A stretch of 42,255 nucleotides of DNA from Thermodesulfobacteriota bacterium (GCA_040756475.1 JBFLZB010000017.1:1-42255); one strand, 5' to 3'; shown: positions 1 to 6,807, counted from the stretch's first letter. The notes: generated by a model not told the origin, from the letters alone. Numbers and translations: made by a program.

Positions 1-13
1 CGATGAACTTCAT
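1..13 (-). CDS. obg: GTPase Obg/CgtA, first 4 codons only (partial)
   Basis: The window opens inside a minus-strand gene. Reading down from position 13 gives ATG AAG TTC ATC G, that is Met-Lys-Phe-Ile, the usual start of Obg/CgtA proteins. A GAGG Shine-Dalgarno motif lies a few bases upstream. Obg is a ribosome-associated GTPase of late 50S assembly and is normally the third gene of the rplU-rpmA-obg operon, which is exactly the position here. The identification rests on four residues plus gene order; the rest lies outside the window. Confidence 0.7.
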
Positions 14-24
14 GTCACGTCCCT

Positions 25-45
25 CGTGGGGAGGAAAACCCCACG
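25..45 (-). other. Hairpin just upstream of the obg ribosome-binding site
   Basis: A perfect 7-bp inverted repeat (CGTGGGG at 25-31, CCCCACG at 39-45) with a 7-base loop ends about 5 bases before the GAGG motif of obg. No T-run follows, so it is not a standard terminator. It may be an mRNA structure modulating obg translation or an mRNA-processing site. Nothing else is recognisable in the 260 bp between rpmA and obg. Confidence 0.35.
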
Positions 46-273
46 CTCAAACGAATCCTGCGGCGGGGTACCGGGCGGGGGTAGCGGAGTGGAGCGCGGC
101 GACCGCCAGCAGCCGCAATTTCGCATCGCGCGGAGCGCAGTCGCCCCCGCCCGGTGCCCCGCCGCACCACGGACGCCACGGGCCGCCGCTTCCGCCCTGA
201 CGCACGACGGCCCGGAGGGCTTCGCGCCGCGTCCGGGCCGGGTCGTGTGGGGGGAACCGGGGAGCTGCGCGTC

Positions 274-555
274 CTAGGCCGCACCCTCCGGAGCAGGAAC
301 CACGCTGGCCACCTTCTTGAGCCGCTTGCCCCCGCGCCCCTGGGTCTCGTACTTCACCACCCCGTCCACCAGGGCAAACAGGGTGAAATCCTTGCCGAGC
401 CCCACGTTGGCGCCGGGATGGATCTTGGTTCCGAGCTGCCGCACCAGGATGTTGCCGGCCCGAACCACCTGTCCGCCGAACCGCTTCACGCCCCGGCGCT
501 GGCCGCGGCTGTCGCGCCCGTTCCGGGAACTGCCCCCTGCCTTCTTGTGTGCCAT
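274..555 (-). CDS. rpmA: 50S ribosomal protein L27
   Basis: A 93-residue protein with the L27 hallmarks: start [16 protein letters not shown] followed by a [15 protein letters not shown]-type core. L27 sits at the peptidyl-transferase centre, its N-terminal tail reaching the tRNA acceptor ends. Length and N-terminus are typical, and there is no Firmicutes-type cleavable N-terminal extension. GGAGGAG precedes the ATG. It lies 36 bp downstream of rplU on the same strand, so it is almost certainly cotranscribed with rplU and obg. Confidence 0.97.
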   Translation of the reverse strand: MAHKKAGGSSRNGRDSRGQRRGVKRFGGQVVRAGNILVRQLGTKIHPGANVGLGKDFTLFALVDGVVKYETQGRGGKRLKKVASVVPAPEGAA

Positions 556-591
556 GGGTCCTTCTCCTCCGAATCCGGAACGGCCGGATCC

Positions 592-903
592 TCAAGCCTC
601 GATGGCGCTCACCTTGACGCCGGTGTACCACTGCCGGTGCCCCTGCTTGCGGCGGTACCCCTTGCGGCGCTTCATCTTGAAGACGATGATCTTCTTCTCG
701 CGGCCCTGCTCCACGATCGTGCCCTTGACCCGGGCGCCTTCCACCACGGGCCTGCCCAGGGTCAGCTCCCCGTCCTTCGAGACGAGCAGCACCTGGTCGA
801 AGACGATCTCCTCGCCCACGGCCCCGGGGCACTTCTCCACCTTGAAGAAGGTGCCCTCGCCGACCGTGTACTGCTTTCCTCCGGTCTTCACCACTGCGTA
901 CAT
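592..903 (-). CDS. rplU: 50S ribosomal protein L21
   Basis: 103 residues beginning MYAVVKTGGKQYTVGEG, with the conserved C-terminal KRRKGYRRKQGHRQ segment followed by Y-T-G-V-K; this is a full-length L21. L21 binds 23S rRNA in the large subunit. A GGAGG ribosome-binding site lies 5 bases before the ATG. It is the first gene of the rplU-rpmA-obg operon. A good sigma70 promoter is found about 50-80 bp upstream and a GC hairpin followed by TTTT lies in the short leader. Confidence 0.97.
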   Translation of the reverse strand: MYAVVKTGGKQYTVGEGTFFKVEKCPGAVGEEIVFDQVLLVSKDGELTLGRPVVEGARVKGTIVEQGREKKIIVFKMKRRKGYRRKQGHRQWYTGVKVSAIEA

Positions 904-914
904 GGGTCCTCCAG

Positions 915-932
915 AAAAGCCCCCGGGGGGGC
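915..932 (-). promoter_or_regulatory. Hairpin with T-run in the rplU leader (possible attenuator)
   Basis: On the minus strand the leader reads GCCCC-CCCG-GGGGC followed by TTTTCT and then the rplU ribosome-binding site. This resembles a small intrinsic terminator placed between promoter and start codon. Leader control is common for ribosomal protein operons, but the stem is only 5 bp, so this is tentative. Confidence 0.3.
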
Positions 933-955
933 CGCCGGGATACGGGGAAAACGGG

Positions 956-985
956 AGGATAGTGAACCGGGGGGGCGGGTGTCAA
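956..985 (-). promoter_or_regulatory. Sigma70-type promoter for rplU-rpmA-obg
   Basis: On the minus strand, a perfect -35 TTGACA (985-980) and a -10 TATCCT (961-956) are separated by 18 bases. The expected transcription start is near 949, giving a leader of about 45 nt before the rplU ATG at 903. Confidence 0.75.
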
Positions 986-1003
986 CCGGAAAACGGCGCC
1001 AGG

Positions 1004-1208
1004 AACCACCACCTGGGTAGCAAGCTGGGTCCGGGAGCCCTTGCGCTCCGCCCCGCAATCCGCGATGTCCTGAGGCCGCGGATCCGAGGGAGCCGGTGCG
1101 CCGAGCCTCACTGATTTCGGCCGAGCTGCCGCCGTTCGGTCGAGGGGGCACGGGGCTGCGCTCCAGGACTCCCGGACCCCGCCCCAAGAATTTGGTGGTG
1201 GATACTGG
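1004..1208 (+). repeat. ~205-bp intergenic repeat, copy A (self-complementary ends)
   Basis: This stretch is strongly similar to the reverse complement of 3361-3570 (copy B). Shared blocks include GGTGCGCCGAGCC, GGCACGGGGCTGCGCTCC and the end TTTGGTGGTGGAT. Within a copy, the left arm (GGTCCGGGAGCCC near 1028-1040, then GCGCTCCGCCCCG) is roughly the inverse complement of the right arm (CGGGGCTGCGCTCC, then CTCCCGGACCCCG near 1151-1181), so it could fold into one long imperfect hairpin. It fills the 338-bp gene-free gap between rplU and the AsmA-like gene; I see no gene there. Confidence 0.8.
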
Positions 1209-1241
1209 AGCGGCGGCAGCGGGCATCGCCCCCTGCGCCCC

Positions 1242-3263
1242 CTATCTCCCCAGGAGCCTTCGCAACCCCTCCTGGAGCTGCCCCTTCTCCTCCTCTCCCA
1301 CGGGCAGCTTGTCCAGCACCTTCTCCTCCAGGACCCTTTCGACCTTTCCCCCCACAGCCCGGGCCGCCGCCTCCCTGAGCCCCTCGGCGTCGAGGCCGTA
1401 GGAAGGCGCGTCCACAGTGCCCCGCAGGCGCAGGGGGAGCCGCGACCAACCCTGGGCGTCCGTCACGGCCGCCAGGGTATTGGGCTCCCGCACCAGCCGG
1501 GCCGCGAGCTCCCGGGGCAGGGCCACGGCCAGGCGCAGATCCAGGGCCCGGTCGGTCAGCCCCACGGTGCCGGTGGCCGTGGCCTGGAGGTTGGGGCCGC
1601 TCAACACGAGGGACTTCACCTGCCCCACCCCCTCCGCGGTCTCCACGTCCGCCCGGAGGCTGTAGAAGTTCAAGGTCTCCAGCTCCTTCACCTGGAAGAG
1701 GGCCGCCAGGTTCTGGGCGAGGGGGTGGTTGAGGATCTTCCCGTCCTTGGCCTCGGCCTGGGTCTGGGAGCGCAGCGTGGCGAGATCGCCCCCCAGGCCC
1801 TGTGCCCGCAGGGCGAGCCCCAGAGTGCCGGTCAGGGTATCCTTGAAGGCCGGCGCAAACGCGGTCAGGAGTGGGGTGAGTTGGGTGCCGGCGAGGTCCA
1901 CCCCCGCAGCGAAGGGGGGCCCCGGGTTCTCCAACTCGGCCCGGGCGGTGAGTCGCAGGGTTCCGCCGTAGAGCTGCGCGCCGGCGGGCTCCACCACGAG
2001 GACGCCCTTCTCCAGGGCGACCCGGGCCTCCAGGGCCTCGATCGCGGCTCCGCCGACGAGCACCCTTCCGATCCGCACGTCGCCGAAGGCGTCCACCGGA
2101 ACCGGCGCCGGTTCGGCGGCCCCGGGGGCGGACGCCCCTTGCGCCCCCTGAGTTGCCCCGGGGGAGGCTGGATCGGCCGGGGGAAGCAGAGCCAGGAGCG
2201 GGTCCACCCGAAGCTCCTCGGAGGCAAGCACGAAGTCGACCCGCGGGCGCGTGTGGAGGCCCTGGACCTTGGCCTGGGCGCGAACCGTCTGATCCCCAGC
2301 CTGCAGATCCAGGCGCCGGACCTCCGCGGTCCCCCCTGCCAGGTCCGCTGCGGCGTCCAGATCGAGCACCACGTCGGTCGCCGGCCCCGCCTCCGCGCCG
2401 GAAGACAGCGCCAACCTCGCCACCCGGGCAGATCCCTGTACCGCTGCGTGAGCCCCGCCCGAGAGGGTCACGTCCAGGTCGAGTCCGAAGGTCCCCCCCG
2501 CAAACCGCATCCCGTCTCCCATCAGGGGGTTGAGCCCCGGAAGGTCGAACGCCGTCACCGCCACCTTGGCCGCGGTGTCGCCGGTGGCGGGATGGACCGT
2601 ACCCGCCAGGGAGAAGCGTCCGGCCTCGGCCAGGGGCAGGCGGGCCGAGAGCTCGAAACGCGTCGGCCGGTCCAGGGCGAAGTCGAAGAGGCGCGAGTCG
2701 ATGGCGTCCAGGACGTACACGCCCGCCGGTTCCCGCTTCTGGTCCTCGAAGGTGATCCGGCCGTTCTCCAGGGAGAAGAGCGCCACCGCGAGCCCCACGG
2801 CGCTGCCCTGTGGCGTGGGCTGTCTACCCGGCTCCGCGGCCGGCTCGGCGGGGACCTCCTGGAGCCTGTCCTCACCGCGGGTCAGGAGGTCGTCGATGTC
2901 CAGGGTTCCGTCGGCGAGGCGCACCACCCGGATGCGGGGCTCCACCAGGCGCACCTCGTCGATCTGCACCGTCCCCCGCAGCAGCGCCCACAGATTCCAG
3001 CGCACTCGGATCAAACCGGCGGAGACCAGGGGCTCGACCGCCCCTTCGGAACGCACGTCGAGCCCCGCGAGCCGGATGCCCGTGAAGCCGGCCCCCGCGT
3101 CCGCAATCACGACCCTTCGCCCGAGTTGCGCCTCCAGGGGCGGAACGACCCACGCCAGGATGCGGTCCTTTGTCAGGTAGAGCTTGAGCCCCACCAGCGC
3201 CAGGGCCAGAACCAGAACCAGGCAGCCTACCCCCCAGACGAGGATCCTTGCGGGTCGATTCAT
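1242..3263 (-). CDS. AsmA-family inner-membrane/periplasmic protein
   Basis: 673 residues. The start at 3263 is chosen over the much longer upstream reading frame because AGGAG lies 8 bases upstream and the protein then begins with a proper membrane anchor (N-terminal Arg, then a hydrophobic run at about residues 6-27). The upstream frame runs through the repeat copy B. After the anchor come typical AsmA features: repeated beta-rich segments of the type 'VVIADAGAGFTGIRLAGLDV', an internal Pro/Ala-rich linker, and a C-terminal part with 'GKILNHPLAQNLAALF' and 'LRGTVDAPSYGLD' motifs typical of AsmA C-termini. AsmA-like proteins are large periplasmic bridge proteins linked to outer-membrane assembly and phospholipid transport. 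It stands alone, flanked by inverted copies of a 205-bp repeat. The exact subfamily is uncertain. Confidence 0.85.
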   Translation of the reverse strand: MNRPARILVWGVGCLVLVLALALVGLKLYLTKDRILAWVVPPLEAQLGRRVVIADAGAGFTGIRLAGLDVRSEGAVEPLVSAGLIRVRWNLWALLRGTVQIDEVRLVEPRIRVVRLADGTLDIDDLLTRGEDRLQEVPAEPAAEPGRQPTPQGSAVGLAVALFSLENGRITFEDQKREPAGVYVLDAIDSRLFDFALDRPTRFELSARLPLAEAGRFSLAGTVHPATGDTAAKVAVTAFDLPGLNPLMGDGMRFAGGTFGLDLDVTLSGGAHAAVQGSARVARLALSSGAEAGPATDVVLDLDAAADLAGGTAEVRRLDLQAGDQTVRAQAKVQGLHTRPRVDFVLASEELRVDPLLALLPPADPASPGATQGAQGASAPGAAEPAPVPVDAFGDVRIGRVLVGGAAIEALEARVALEKGVLVVEPAGAQLYGGTLRLTARAELENPGPPFAAGVDLAGTQLTPLLTAFAPAFKDTLTGTLGLALRAQGLGGDLATLRSQTQAEAKDGKILNHPLAQNLAALFQVKELETLNFYSLRADVETAEGVGQVKSLVLSGPNLQATATGTVGLTDRALDLRLAVALPRELAARLVREPNTLAAVTDAQGWSRLPLRLRGTVDAPSYGLDAEGLREAAARAVGGKVERVLEEKVLDKLPVGEEEKGQLQEGLRRLLGR

Positions 3264-3284
3264 CGCTATGCTCCTATCTACTTG

Positions 3285-3360
3285 TTCGCGGACGCGCTTG
3301 GCTGCTTGGCGGCCCAGCCGCCTCGCTGCATAGCTGTCCGGCGGCCTGGCTGGCTGGCCG
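3285..3360. repeat. Low-complexity word repeat (GGCTGCTTGGC / GGCGGCC words)
   Basis: The region 3264-3626 upstream of the AsmA-like gene has no coding gene. This part is built from iterated words such as GGCTGCTTGGCGGCC, CCAGCCGCCT and GGCCTGGCTGGCTGGC, giving overlapping small palindromes around GGCGGCC. It abuts repeat copy B. Confidence 0.6.
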
Positions 3361-3570
3361 CCAGAATCCACCACCAAAATCTTTGGAGCGGGGTCCGGGA
3401 GCCCCGGAGCGCAGCCCCGTGCCACCTCGACCGATCCGCGGCAGCCCGACCGAAACCGGTGCGGCTCGGCGCACCGTCTCCCTTGGAGATGCTCGTTTCG
3501 AACGCCGCGGATTGCGGGGCGGAGCGCAGGGGCTCCCGGACCCCGCTTGCCACTCAGGCGGTGGATCGCG
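3361..3570 (-). repeat. ~205-bp intergenic repeat, copy B (inverted relative to copy A)
   Basis: The reverse complement matches copy A (1004-1208) along its whole length, with scattered substitutions. The internal arms GGGGTCCGGGAGCCCC and GGGGCTCCCGGACCCC are an almost perfect inverse pair here. The pair A/B brackets the AsmA-like gene in opposite orientations. It occupies most of the 363-bp gap before tRNA-Arg. Confidence 0.8.
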
Positions 3571-3626
3571 GGCCGCCTGGCAGCTTGCATTCCTCGAAGC
3601 CCTGTGCTTTACTGGCGCGCCTATTC

Positions 3627-3703
3627 GGGCGAGTAGCTCAGCTGGATAGAGCGCAGGTCTCCGGAACCTGAGGCCGTGGGTTCGAATCCCGCCTCGCCCA
3701 CCA
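3627..3703 (+). tRNA. tRNA-Arg (anticodon CCG)
   Basis: A complete cloverleaf: acceptor GGGCGAG pairs with CTCGCCC at 3693-3699; D-arm GCTC/GAGC; anticodon stem CAGGT/ACCTG with loop CTCCGGA, so the anticodon is CCG reading the Arg codon CGG; T-arm GTGGG-TTCGAAT-CCCGC. The 3' ACCA (3700-3703) is genomically encoded. CGG is expected to be a common Arg codon in such a GC-rich genome. Confidence 0.96.
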
Positions 3704-3728
3704 TTTACCCATCCGGGGCAGTACAGCG

Positions 3729-3769
3729 AAGGCCGGCGACCCGCTGGAGTAGGGGGTCTTCGGCCTTTT
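3729..3769 (+). terminator. Intrinsic terminator after tRNA-Arg
   Basis: AAGGCCG..GACCC and GGGTC..CGGCCTT form an imperfect stem of about 12 bp around a ~10-base loop, followed by TTTTC. It starts about 25 bp after the tRNA 3' end and probably ends the tRNA transcript. Confidence 0.65.
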
Positions 3770-3902
3770 CTGCGTCTGACCGGTTCCGCCCTGCCGCCCG
3801 CCCCGCGGCGTTGCCGGAGCCAGGGTGACGCGGGGCAAGGATACAGCCCCGAGGACTTCCCGCAAGCAGGACGAGAGGACGGACCGGACCCCGTGGGCAC
3901 AC

Positions 3903-3963
3903 GGTCCGAATCGAAATCGACCCCGACGCCGACCGCGATTTCGACTCCGATTTCGATCTTGTC
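3903..3963. repeat. Degenerate hexamer-phase repeat (CGATTTCGA / TCGAAATCGA words)
   Basis: A run of six-base units around the core NNNTCG/CGANNN, including AATCGAAATCGA, CGATTTCGA and CGATTTCGATC. The same pattern occurs at 15540-15590 and 18455-18545. It sits in the 436-bp gene-free gap between tRNA-Arg and the homocysteine operon, directly followed by a partial copy of the 205-bp repeat. Confidence 0.7.
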
Positions 3964-4030
3964 GCGGATCGCGCGGCGCAGCGTAGGGGTTCTCCGAACC
4001 CGCTCTCCGCCCAGGCGGTACATCCTGGCC
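3961..4030 (-). repeat. Partial (half) copy C of the 205-bp repeat
   Basis: About 70 bp resemble one end of copy B (3509-3572): GCGGATCGCGCGGCGCAGCG, then GGGGTTCTCCGAACCCGCT, then CAGGCGGTACAT, against GCGGATTGCGGGGCGGAGCG, GGGGCTCCCGGACCCCGCT and CAGGCGGTGGAT. Only one half-element is present, joined to the hexamer-repeat tract. Confidence 0.65.
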
Positions 4031-4045
4031 GGCCAACCCCCTGGA

Positions 4046-4075
4046 CCTCTCGACCCGAGTTGAGGGAGACTCGGG
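4046..4075 (+). promoter_or_regulatory. Two mutually exclusive hairpins in the homocysteine-operon leader
   Basis: CTCTCGAC (4047-4054) can pair with GTTGAGGG (4059-4066) around the tetraloop CCGA. Alternatively CCCGAGT (4054-4060) pairs perfectly with ACTCGGG (4069-4075). The two stems share bases and cannot coexist, as in switch-like leaders. I see no match to a SAM or SAH riboswitch core. The pairings are seen; a regulatory role is inferred. Confidence 0.3.
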
Positions 4076-4139
4076 CCCGCGGACTCGCAGGGACCTGCCG
4101 GCTCCGCCCCCTCCCACACCGCGCCGGAGAACGACCCCC

Positions 4140-5339
4140 ATGCCCGACCGCCCCGCTCCGCAGAAGACCATCCAGGAGATCAACGAGAAGATCCGCTCCG
4201 GCAAGGCGGTGGTCGTCACCGCCGAAGAGATGGTGGGCGTGGTGCAAAGCGAGGGGGCCAAAGCCGCCGCGAAGCGGGTGGACGTGGTGACCACCGGGAC
4301 CTTCGGCACCATGTGCTCGTCCGGGGCATTCCTGAACTTTGGACACACCAGACCCAAGATGAAGGCGTCGAAGGTCTGGCTGAACGAGGTCGAGGCGTAC
4401 GCCGGCGTGGCGGCCGTGGACTGTTACGTGGGCGCGACCCAGGTGCGGGAGGACGACCCCCTGAACCGGGTGCACCCGGGCCGTTTCGCCTATGGGGGGG
4501 GACACGTGATCGAGGATCTGGTGGCGGGGCACAAGGTCACTTTGCGGGCGAGCTCCTACGGCACCGACTGCTACCCCCTGCGGGAGCACCGGGCAGAGAT
4601 GCGCCTGGCGGACTTTTGGGATGCCCTCCTGGTCAATCCCCGCAACGCCTACCAGAATTACAACTGCGCCGTGAACCTCTCGGACCGCACCATCTACACG
4701 TACATGGGAGTGCTCCGGCCCCGCATGGCCAACGCCACCTTCTCTTCGGCCGGAGAGCTCTCGCCCCTGCTCAACGACCCCTACTACTGGACCCTGGGAA
4801 CGGGCACGCGGATCTTCCTCGGGGGGGCGCCCGGGGTCGTCTCCTGGGCCGGCACCCAGCACGCGCCGGCTGCTCCCCGCAACGCCCGGGGCCTCCCCCG
4901 GGGCGGCGCCGGGACCCTCATGGTGACCGGCGACCTCAAGCAGATGGACCCCCGGTTCCTCCGGGGGGCTAGCCTCGTGGGCTACGGCACGAGCCTCATG
5001 GTGGGTCTCGGGGTCCCCATCCCCGTGCTCCACGAGGAGCTCGCCTGGCTCACCGGGGTCTCGAATCGGGACATCACCTGCCCCGTGGTCGACTACGGCC
5101 GCGACTACCCCCAGGGGGAGGGAGAGCCTCTGGGGGAGGTGACCTACGCGGCCCTCCAGGCCGGCACGATCTCGTTGCGCGGCAGGGACGTGCCGTCCTC
5201 GCCCCTGTCGAGCATCCCCATGGCTCGAGAGATCGCAGGAGCCCTGAAGGACTGGATCGCCTCGGGGCACTTTACCCTGGGCGAACCCCAGGTGCCCCTG
5301 CCCAGCGTCCCGTGGGGGGGCTTGGGGCATAGGGCATAG
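4140..5339 (+). CDS. DUF39 homocysteine synthase (sulfide + aspartate semialdehyde route)
   Basis: 399 residues matching the DUF39/COG1900 family: 'TIQEINEKIRSGKAVVVTAEEM' type start, 'GTFGTMCSSGAFLNFGHT' with Cys59, 'ASSYGTDCYPLRE' with Cys144, and 'NYNCAVNLSDRTIYTYMG' with Cys176. Family members in methanogens make homocysteine directly from aspartate semialdehyde and sulfide and need two conserved cysteines; Cys59 and Cys144 are the likely counterparts. The C-terminal CBS pair of some archaeal members is absent. The next two genes are the two known partners (UPF0280 and NIL-ferredoxin), which makes the assignment strong. GGAG precedes the ATG by about 10 bases. The last residues are encoded by a GGGCATA word repeat that runs through the stop codon, so the true C-terminus may have been altered by repeat insertion. 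Confidence 0.9.
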   Translation: MPDRPAPQKTIQEINEKIRSGKAVVVTAEEMVGVVQSEGAKAAAKRVDVVTTGTFGTMCSSGAFLNFGHTRPKMKASKVWLNEVEAYAGVAAVDCYVGATQVREDDPLNRVHPGRFAYGGGHVIEDLVAGHKVTLRASSYGTDCYPLREHRAEMRLADFWDALLVNPRNAYQNYNCAVNLSDRTIYTYMGVLRPRMANATFSSAGELSPLLNDPYYWTLGTGTRIFLGGAPGVVSWAGTQHAPAAPRNARGLPRGGAGTLMVTGDLKQMDPRFLRGASLVGYGTSLMVGLGVPIPVLHEELAWLTGVSNRDITCPVVDYGRDYPQGEGEPLGEVTYAALQAGTISLRGRDVPSSPLSSIPMAREIAGALKDWIASGHFTLGEPQVPLPSVPWGGLGHRA

Positions 5340-5356
5340 GGCGTGGGACATAGGGC
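5325..5356 (+). repeat. GGGCATA-type word repeat across a stop codon
   Basis: The sequence iterates GGGGCATA, GGGCATA, GGGCGTGGGACATA, GGGC over the 3' end of the DUF39 gene (stop 5337-5339) and the gap to the next gene. The related GGGCATG array is found at 6686-6727, after the third gene of the operon. Confidence 0.75.
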
Positions 5357-5369
5357 AAGCTTGGGTGTC

Positions 5370-6209
5370 ATGGGTCCCATGCCCCCGCCTCCCCGCGCCC
5401 TCGGCAACACCGAACGAACCTATCGGCGTTTCGCCGCTGACGGCGTCACCCGGATCCCCTTCCAGGCCCGGGTCGGCACCACAGACCTGTACCTGCTTGC
5501 CGATCGGGACCTCACCCGGGCGGCCCGGGAGGCTGCACGCCGATTTCGGACGGAGGTGGAGGTTCACATCGCGGCAGAGCCCGCCTTTGCCACCGCCTTG
5601 AAGCCCCTGGAGCCCCCCACCGGGCCCCTGCCGCCCGTCGTAGCTTCCATGTACGCGGCGGCCCGGTCGGCGGGGGTAGGCCCCATGGCCGCCGTGGCCG
5701 GGGCCATCGCGGGCGCCGTGGGTCGGGAACTGCGGCTGCATTCCCGGGAGGTGCTGGTGGAAAACGGCGGAGACCTGTTCCTCGATCTGGCGCAGGACGC
5801 CGTGGTCGGGATCTTTGCCGGAGGCTCGCCCTTCACCGGGCAGATCGCCCTGCGGGTGCGGGCCCAGAACTCGCCCCTGGGGATCTGCACCTCCTCGGGC
5901 ACCGTGGGACCGAGCCTGAGCTACGGCCGAGCCGACGCGGCCACGGCGATGGCCCCCGATCCGGCCCTGGCGGACGCCGTCGCCACGGCCCTGGGAAACC
6001 GAATCCACGGGCCGGAGGACTTGCAGGCTGCCGTGGAGTGGGCTCGATCCGTTCCCGGAGTCCGGGGAGCCCTGGCCATCCTCGGCGACCGCCTCGCCGC
6101 GGCGGGCGAGGTGGAGCTCGTGGAATTGGCTGTTGGCGATTCGCTGTTGGCAGTTGGAAGCCGGGGGGGGTCGTTCCTTACCCAATGGCCAACAGCGAAC
6201 GGCCAATAG
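5370..6209 (+). CDS. UPF0280 (COG2122, ApbE-like) protein of homocysteine synthesis
   Basis: 279 residues from ATG 5370 (a GTG at 5343 or ATG at 5379 are alternatives; none has a strong Shine-Dalgarno). The core shows 'ERTYRRF', 'FQARVGTTDLYLLADRDL', 'GPMAAVAGAIAGAVGREL', 'VLVENGGDLFLDL' and 'NSPLGICTSSGTVGPSLSYGRADAAT', diagnostic of UPF0280, a family distantly related to the FAD:protein FMN transferase ApbE. In methanogens the COG2122 gene is one of the set linked to sulfide-based homocysteine synthesis; its chemistry is not settled. Its position between DUF39 and the NIL-ferredoxin supports that role. The last ~30 residues are encoded by an inverted repeat (6125-6208) and look non-native. 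Confidence 0.88.
   Translation: MGPMPPPPRALGNTERTYRRFAADGVTRIPFQARVGTTDLYLLADRDLTRAAREAARRFRTEVEVHIAAEPAFATALKPLEPPTGPLPPVVASMYAAARSAGVGPMAAVAGAIAGAVGRELRLHSREVLVENGGDLFLDLAQDAVVGIFAGGSPFTGQIALRVRAQNSPLGICTSSGTVGPSLSYGRADAATAMAPDPALADAVATALGNRIHGPEDLQAAVEWARSVPGVRGALAILGDRLAAAGEVELVELAVGDSLLAVGSRGGSFLTQWPTANGQ
6125..6208 (+). repeat. Inverted repeat forming the 3' end of the UPF0280 gene
   Basis: The left arm (about 6132-6157, words GTTGGCGATTCGCTGTTGGC) is inverse-complementary to the right arm (6182-6208, words GGCCAACAGCGAACGGCC), separated by about 24 bases. The mRNA could form a ~26-bp imperfect hairpin covering the stop codon just before the next ribosome-binding site. Confidence 0.75.
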
Positions 6210-6229
6210 CCCCTTTTCAAGGAGTTTCC

Positions 6230-6679
6230 ATGGAGATCTCGAAAAACGTGCTGCTGGTCTTTCGGCCAGAGGTGATGTACCAGCCGGTGATCTACCGGCT
6301 CGCCCGGGAGTTCGACCTCCTCTTCAATATTTTGGAGGCCAAGATCTTTCCTCGGCTGGAAGGACGCCTGATCCTGGAGCTCCGGGGGGATCCCGAGGGA
6401 GTGGCCCGGGGCGTGGCCTACCTGGAAGAGGCGGGGGTGGAGGTCACGTCCATCGCGGAGAACATCAGCCGCGACGATGACCGGTGCGTTCACTGCGGCG
6501 CCTGCACCGGCGTGTGCCGCACCGGCGCCCTGGCGGTGGAGCGGGGTTCCATGCAGGTGCGTTTTTCTCCGGAGAAGTGCGCCGCCTGCGGCCAGTGCGA
6601 GCTCGCCTGCCCCGTCCGGGCCCTGGCCGGCATCAACATCGAGCGCCTGGGGGGAACGGGCATAGAGCAGAGGACGTAG
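6230..6679 (+). CDS. NIL-domain plus two [4Fe-4S] ferredoxin protein
   Basis: 149 residues; AAGGAG five bases before the ATG makes this start very clear. The N-terminal ~75 residues form a NIL domain (the small regulatory domain also found in methionine importer ATPases). The C-terminus is a two-cluster ferredoxin with Cys86-x2-Cys89-x2-Cys92-x3-Cys96 and Cys117-x2-Cys120-x2-Cys123-x3-Cys127-Pro. The first motif lacks the usual proline after the fourth Cys. This architecture is that of the third component of the DUF39-dependent homocysteine pathway, where it is thought to provide reducing power or carry sulfur. It ends the operon; a GGGCATG array follows. Confidence 0.9.
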   Translation: MEISKNVLLVFRPEVMYQPVIYRLAREFDLLFNILEAKIFPRLEGRLILELRGDPEGVARGVAYLEEAGVEVTSIAENISRDDDRCVHCGACTGVCRTGALAVERGSMQVRFSPEKCAACGQCELACPVRALAGINIERLGGTGIEQRT

Positions 6680-6685
6680 ACCAGA

Positions 6686-6727
6686 GGGCATGGGGCATGG
6701 GGCATGGGGCATGGGGCACGGGGCATG
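6686..6727 (+). repeat. Tandem 7-bp array, GGGCATG x6
   Basis: Six consecutive 7-base units, five GGGCATG and one GGGCACG, start 7 bp after the stop codon of the NIL-ferredoxin gene. It is the same word family as 5325-5356. Confidence 0.95.
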
Positions 6728-6764
6728 GGACTCGACCCACGGCTGCGGGTTCCGGCTGGATCAC

Positions 6765-6807
6765 CCGTTACCCGCAACCCGTCACGCGCCACCCGCAGCC
6801 CGCCACG
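6765..6807 (+). repeat. Short word repeat (ACCCGYNACCCGY type)
   Basis: Iterated words TTACCCGCAACCCGTCAC, GCGCCACCCGCAGCCCGCCAC fill the rest of the gap before the TolC-like gene. No promoter or terminator is obvious in it. Confidence 0.55.

Noticed and set aside
50-150. A further copy of the 205-bp repeat upstream of obg
   Set aside because: Only short GCGCGGAGCGCAG-like similarity; too weak to separate from general GC-rich composition.
1145-1165. Sigma54-like promoter (TGGCAC...TGC) in the 205-bp repeat
   Set aside because: The GC element is out of register with the -24/-12 consensus and the match falls within the palindromic arm, so it is probably fortuitous.
3282-3590. Extension of the AsmA-like gene upstream to 3590 (about 109 more residues)
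   Set aside because: It would translate the intergenic repeat copy B; a strong AGGAG and membrane anchor mark the start at 3263.
1725-3671. Long plus-strand ORF (648 codons) opposite the AsmA-like gene
   Set aside because: It is the antisense shadow of a GC-rich gene, with no ribosome-binding site, no domain and biased Gly/Arg/Pro composition; it even runs into tRNA-Arg.
4031-4139. SAM or SAH riboswitch upstream of the homocysteine operon
   Set aside because: Competing hairpins exist, but none of the conserved core bases of known classes could be matched by eye.
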